DNA from: Struthio camelus
Taxonomy: Eukaryota; Chordata; Aves; Struthioniformes; Struthionidae
NCBI RefSeq assembly: GCF_040807025.1
Contig: NC_090982.1
Coordinates: forward strand, 86,863,463-86,927,462
DNA length: 64,000 nt
Direction of reading: 5' to 3'
Shown here piece by piece: positions 58,576 through 64,000 of this stretch. The translations under genes and the position numbers were made by a program. Every line of letters starts with the position of its first letter. Position 1 is the stretch's first letter. Under the pieces are notes generated by a model, which saw nothing but the letters and a program-made list of their open reading frames with translations, did no database searches and was not told the origin of the DNA.

Positions 58576-60429
58576 GTAAGTCGTCGTCTCTGCCGTGTTT
58601 GCCTTTGCACGCTGGGGACAGGGGGTGATTTTTTTCCCTGCGGGACCCAAGGCGACGGGTCTGCCGCTCGTGTGCGGATGGACTTTTTTTCGCCCTCCCC
58701 GATCTCGGTGTGTTTTGAGGGTCTGGTGTTTTTGTTGCTCGCCGGTGGGAGCTGTTGCAGCCACTTCTCGCAGATTTGAAGAGGGAAGCGGGGTTAGAAG
58801 CACCTTGGGCAGCCTTGGCAAGGAAGGGGAGCGCTGAAAAGAGGGAAATCTGTAAAAAAAATAAAGGAGAAATTGTGGAAGGAGGTGACATAATACGTGT
58901 GTGTGTGTGTACAGTGGTGGTGATGGGGGTTAGTTCACGTTCTCTTTTGCACCTGATCGTGCTTGCAATCGGATGTATTCGCCTGTAGCTGTTCGGGTCT
59001 ATGTACTGAAATCAAGGGGGGGGGGGAGGTATCATTCGCTGAGTAAATGAATAAAAGCAGAAGATGAGTTAGCAAGCCAGAAAATGCGGTTATCGGCAAG
59101 GCATCTTCCAACTCTATTAGATTGCAGTTCTTTGGGATTGCACCTCTGCACTTGGCAGGCACATTTTCTAATTAAAAATGGCAAAGCCAGTTGTGTGTGG
59201 AATTGGGGTAGAGAGGAGAAAAGAGGGAATTGACACTGGGATGCTCTGGGGCTGCCTGTGCAGAAGGTGGAGAAGAGCTCAGATTTAAGGAGAAATCTTC
59301 TATTAAGACGGAAAGAAAAGGGAAAAGGGAGCGTTAGCCAAGAAGTGCTAGGAACTAAGAAAGTGCAGCTTTGATTTGCAGGAGACCAGGGGTGTGAGCG
59401 CATGGTGGAGGGAGATGCACGCAAGGAAATATTATTCTCCAGGGGTCATTTTATTTTCTCCCAAGGAAAATGAGGAACACTTCACTAGGAGAAACCTTGG
59501 GAAAAGAGAGCCTGAAAAACGCAAAAAAAAAAAAGGAAATAAACACCCATTTGGGCACGCTGCTTTCACAGCAGCTACTGATGAACAATAGAAACCAACT
59601 CCCCACCACCGCACACACGCACTCGACCGCTGGAGCAGATTTTTGTAATGGGGAAAGTGCTGCATGCGAAGCCTTTGCAAAAAAGATCTTCTTGCTGTCT
59701 TGTAGCAACGGGCAGGTTATCAGCTGTATGCAAATAGAAGTGCCTCAGATAGCTCCTGGAGGTGGTGCTCCCTTTACACAAACGGATATGTTTGTTGATT
59801 GTTCTTATTTGGGGGAGTTGGCAAGTAAACTGGCCGATGCTTCTTTGGGAAACAAGGAGGTTTATTTTGTGTGTGAGCGTGTGTGCGTGCGCCTGTGCGT
59901 CCCCCAGCCTTGTCCTCTGCAGTTAACTCGCGTGGAAGGTGGCACGGGGGCAGTCAGGGCAGCGTGATGAATAGGTGTCTCTCTTGCGTTGCCAGCTTAA
60001 AGGCGAGTAGACGGGAGACATGTCAGCGATCCTCCTCCTTGAAGGATGATTGACTTGCAGGCTTCTTTGCTGGCGGATGCTGAGATGGAGCGAGTGCCTC
60101 CTAGGAGGAGGAGGGCGCAGGGAGCCCTGTGCTAGGTCAGGGGCCAGACGTGCTGCAAACCCCTTGCTTTCATGGCACGGCAGGGGGAATGGTATTGTTT
60201 GGTAGTATGTGGATGAATCAGGCTGTTGTCTAGCTGAACGTATCCGTTGTGCTTGTACTCTCTGCCTGTGATCCGTGCGTGTGTATTGCGCTGCTTGTCG
60301 AAGGCTGGCATTTTTGCCTTGCGCCAAATCCCTTGCTCTGCGCAAACGTGCAAAGTTTTCCCTGTGATCCAGCCCCCGGGGGCTGCCGCGCGTTTCTGCT
60401 TTTCCAAGCCTGCTTTTCGCCATCCCGAG

Positions 60430-60830
60430 TCAACCCACGACAGAAAATAAAGCGGACGGACGCTGCCCCTCTCCGGCGACGCTGCTCACGGGGCCGTGGC
60501 CCCTGCTCGTTAATCGCGGAGCTCCCGTTCCTCCCCGGAGCGGCGATTTCCCGTGCCGGGGGCCGGCGGGGAAGGGAGCGTCTCCGGGGGCGGCCGGGCG
60601 GTCTCGGCTTGGCATGGTCCCCGCGCGCCGGGCCCCGGGCAGGCTGCGAACGCCGCTAACAAAGGGCTCCTGGAGCCACGGCACAATGGGGCCGCGTCCT
60701 GCCCTGCTGAGCTCCCGAGCTCAGCCCCACGCTGGCGCGGAGGCGGCCGGCTTCCTCCAAAACTTTGGTAGCAAAGGCCAGCGTCGCGCCGGGTCGGCGC
60801 GGGAGAAGGAACGTGCCCGGATCGAGTCCT
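60430..60830. promoter_or_regulatory. intronic CpG island in DCC intron 1
   Basis: About 400 bp of dense CpG (ggggccggcggggaagggag near 60559, ggtccccgcgcgccgggccc near 60615), well separated from the promoter island by CpG-poor DNA. It begins about 1.85 kb after the first exon. It could be an alternative DCC promoter, an antisense or enhancer-RNA start, or a regulatory shore. Overlapping frames of 136 codons (60249-60659) and 103 codons (60614-60925) show no known domain. Confidence 0.65.
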
Positions 60831-63169
60831 TCACCTTTACTTTGCTATTTATTGTCTGTAAGGTAGCGAATGTCTACGGGGAAGAGACGAAAAGTGAAAT
60901 GCAACCTAGGACTTTTCCTGGCTAAAAATATATACGTGGAGGGAACAACAGATGATGGGCGATGTTTGCTGTTTTGGAAAGAGGTCATGGAAAACCGTCT
61001 TGCTGATAAAAGCACATGTAAAGTATGTAGTACGGAATGGTTACAGCGCTGCAGGAATTGTTCTGTGTGCATATTAAAGGAGCCACACAAAACTTTCCCC
61101 TTTTTTTTGTCTACGGGGGGAAACTTAACCCAATCGCAAAGGTATTTTTGGAATGGCTTCTATGCTTGTTTTTTTGAATCCCACCACATCTTGGTGAGAA
61201 ATTTCGTATTAGTGCAGCGTGTCAGAGCCTTGCGATGTCTGGGTACTATGGCAATCACTTCTTCTGTGAGTGGTGCAGTATAAATCAACAGTGACCTGTC
61301 ACAGCATCCATTTCACAGGCAGTCTGGTTGCCCTCTGTGTCAGGAGGCATGTGAACCACCACATGCATTATATGAGTGTGGTAGCCTCAACACATTCCAC
61401 AGCCTATTTTTAAGAATGGAAATGAGCTTAACTGAGGATGAGCAATTTATGTTCGAGTGGTTTTCTTTTTTTCTTTCTATAGTTTCTTGACTATTTTTGT
61501 ATACAGTTCTTCTTGTGCTGCATCTTTTTGTCCTCACTCCCCCTTTTCCGAGGTCATATAGATTCAGGACCAATGCTGACTTCAAATACACAATCAGGAA
61601 TATTTGTGTTCAGTGGGATTATGCCAGTTTTAATAAGGTCCGGATTTCACATGTAGTTCATTTTTCCTTGAATATCACTCGCTTTTCCTTCCCAATACAA
61701 AACCTAGCGTGAACTGCCTGTTGCAGGGCCCAAGACGTGACAGCGCCATCAAGATACTCTCCTTGCATTTCTGTTTGTCTGAACCCGTCTTTGATTCCCT
61801 GATTTACGCTAACACTTTATGATCTCTGGGGCAGAAAGTTTCTTTTTCTTTGCTATGCAAATTCTCAGCGGGATCATGGCCTGCAGTGAGGGCTCCCAGG
61901 ACCAAATGATTAATGAATAGGTCTGTGCTTCTCAAACTTAGAGAAGAAAATCTCTGGGAACTGCTCATTCCAGATACTAACTTGAAATCCAAGTGAGCTC
62001 TTCATGTGATCTGCCTGCATTTAAGTTGAGAACCAGTACGCTGCCATGATTTGAATGTCCTTGAAACAGCCCATATGGAGATGGAGAAGCAATTGCCGCC
62101 TTCTCCCAATCTACCCGATCTCACTCTGCTACGAAGGGACAGAAAAGCCTAGTTTTGCATCGTGGTCCTGCCTTATTATTTGACTGGCAAAAGACTTGTG
62201 CTGTGCAAGGTTTGGTGTTTCCCGCCAGCTTGTTGTTTAACGCCGTGCTGCAGGAACCTGGGCTCTGCCCGAGCGCAGCCCCTGGCATGTACGTTGGCTA
62301 TGATGCCTGGCTTGGCTTCTTCCAACAGGAGAGCACTGTCAGTTCTTTCTGTGACATGACAGCTAAAATAACTCTTTCAGAGCCGTTCATCAGTTGCTCG
62401 GTACACGTATTTTCTACCAGATGTCCTTTAGAGGGCCAGCAATGATTTCTTAAATGTAATTTTTATGGGAGAAAATAATGCTACACAATTGAGTCTGTTT
62501 CCGGGATGGCTGCTTGCATGGCGCGACAGCTCCAAGAGTAAAACGCTGTAATGGATTCGCACCTACGTTCTTCATAGAAGAGACTATTGGAGAGACTTCA
62601 GCAAATGTGCCAATACGAGTAAACTGCGAAAGAAGTTGCCCCTGCTGTTTTAGAGCCTTGCCAAACTAAAGATCACTGGCTCCCCTTCATGCAAGTTTAA
62701 GACAAGCGCTAAGTGTGTTGCAGTGCTGCTGTAGGGACAAGCAGGCCCAAAGGCTACAAATGAGCCAGCAGGTACCTTCTAGTTTCATGTTTGCTATGGA
62801 AAATCCATCGGTTGGTGCCATATCCATACGTTAGTCCCTTCATATATAGAACAAAACGGTGGTGGAAGAAACTGGTACTCAAAGAGAGGAACACATTTTC
62901 ACATTTCTAATTTTCCCTTCCGCTGAAACGTGGAATTGTTGGTAGAGGGAGTCAGTGCAGCCAGTCTCTTTGTCGTAATGCAAACGGATGTAAATTCTTA
63001 CAATGTTGGCCTTGCCTGAATAAAAAGTATACTGACAAATTCCACCGAGGCTTTCATGATTAATTAACTAAAGGCAAAAAATTCACTTGCTCTGTTAAAA
63101 TTATCCCCTGGGGGAAACTTTGACCTAAATTTTATATTTCCATTGCAATCCAAAGTAAATACGCTGGGC

Positions 63170-63248
63170 CCTGTTCTAATTTCACTTATATCACTTTTAC
63201 ACCGGCCCTGCCTCGCTGCACTGAACGGGGTTACTCCTGCCTCTTAGC
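63170..63248 (+). repeat. possible ancient amniote palindromic repeat
   Basis: 'gggccctgttctaatttcac', then 'cacttttacaccgg', then 'ctgaacggggttactcctgc' follows the layout of an old amniote repeat whose arms contain 'ttacaccagtgtaaat' and 'ggagttactcctga'. It is eroded, bounded only roughly, and identified from memory. Confidence 0.38.
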
Positions 63249-64000
63249 AAGAGCAGGAGCTGGGGCTTGGCTGCGGTCAACGGCAGGGAGCTGCAAGGTC
63301 TCCGCTCCCACCAAAGAGTTGTCTCTCCAGGAGCTATTGCTATTATAGCTGTTTGCTATTGTAGGAATTTCAGAGCAACCTCATTTGCGATTTGCCCAAA
63401 GGAATCCTTTGATTTGTTTATGTCGGTCAGAGATTTGGGCTGCCGAAAAAATAGGTGCCACAGTCTTCCTCAGCAGAGCTGAGAGGCAGAGTCGCAGGCT
63501 GGGCTGCGCGTGGGGAACAAGCTTTAGTACTGGTATTTATGCCATCTTGTATCAGGAATATCTTTCTTCAATATTTCTCATGTTCACTTGAAGGAATTTC
63601 TTCTGAAATGTTCTTGTGGGGATGGCTTAAATTGTTATTGTTTCTGATCCTCATGGAAAAATCTACTTACTGTGTCCATTACGTAGCTCCTCTTCCCTGT
63701 TCCTTTCTGTAAACGTCATGGTCTGTTTTACCTTTTTTGCTGATGAAAAGCAACTGTAGTCTTCTCTTTACAATGTTCAGGATGCTTGGGAGTCCCCTTT
63801 TAATATGGGTGGAGAGCCTCAGGCATTTGAGAGTTGCTCCTTTTGGGTCTGCTCTACAGCTTCCTGTAAAAAAAACCTGCCAAATTAGCTTTATTTTGTG
63901 AAAAGCAATGACTGAAAGTGAAGTGTAGCTTCTGATTTCCAATGGTAAATTCACTATTGATAGAGTATGCTCATCCTGAAAGATAACGTATCCAATAATT

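Larger units (their letters stand above)
58576..64000 (+). other. DCC: DCC intron 1, 5' part
   Basis: It starts with the donor GTAAGT and runs past the window end. It contains a GT-rich tract near 58899-58911, a G11 run (59016-59026), an A12 run (59523-59534), a CpG island (60430-60830) and a possible amniote repeat near 63.2 kb. No further exon was recognised. The reading frames inside (up to 166 codons on minus at 59923-60423) have no recognisable domain. Confidence 0.85.

Noticed and set aside
58471..58779. A 102-residue frame overlapping the DCC start
   Set aside because: It is in a different frame from DCC and runs through the splice donor into the intron. The DCC frame at 58485 matches the known receptor N-terminus and ends at a consensus donor.
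60249..60659. A 136-residue intronic gene
   Set aside because: The C-terminal half reads the intronic CpG island, giving a low-complexity Arg/Gly/Pro-rich tail. There is no recognisable domain, and frames on both strands are equally open.

Overview
This window is non-coding vertebrate DNA, almost certainly avian. Two CR1 LINE 3' fragments carry the avian-type terminal motif made of tandem ATTCTGTG-like octamers. A third, much older CR1-like copy and several MIR-like fossils are also present. There is no sign of bacterial gene density, and nearly all long reading frames are chance frames or repeat artefacts. The only protein-coding gene I can support is the first coding exon of DCC, the netrin-1 receptor. 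It starts at 58485 and ends at a consensus splice donor after 58575. I recognise it from the signal-peptide sequence [15 protein letters not shown], which matches the start of mammalian DCC as I remember it. In birds DCC is, to my knowledge, Z-linked, so a Z-chromosome origin is likely, but this is inference.

Layout. Positions 1-52.2 kb look like a gene desert upstream of DCC. They hold old CR1 and MIR-like fossils, two clear CR1 fragments (17.74-18.28 kb on + and 48.99-49.40 kb on -), simple repeats and three isolated CpG-rich patches (21.7-22.7, 25.7-25.9 and 30.4-30.7 kb). One of the simple repeats is a 104-bp uninterrupted pyrimidine-purine alternating tract at 16.36-16.47 kb. Positions 52.2-57.69 kb are a 5.5-kb GC-rich minisatellite. 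It has a degenerate left part and a main array with about 89 copies of a conserved core (counted by eye). The array abuts a CpG island (57.7-58.1 kb) and the DCC 5' leader. The leader contains poly-C tracts and several upstream AUGs. Positions 58,576-64,000 are the start of DCC intron 1, including a second strong CpG island at 60.43-60.83 kb.

The most notable object is the promoter-proximal minisatellite. It is built from an invariant core plus a variable number of 9-bp modules. It is open in all three forward frames, which explains the apparent 1,730- and 1,580-residue proteins. It contains an approximately 1-kb segment duplicated at an offset of about 1.5-1.6 kb. Its most uniform units lie at the end nearest the promoter, and every core carries a CAGGTG E-box. 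Whether it is transcribed, polymorphic or regulatory cannot be told from sequence alone. I see no RNA genes, CRISPR arrays, intact transposons or novel protein-coding system.
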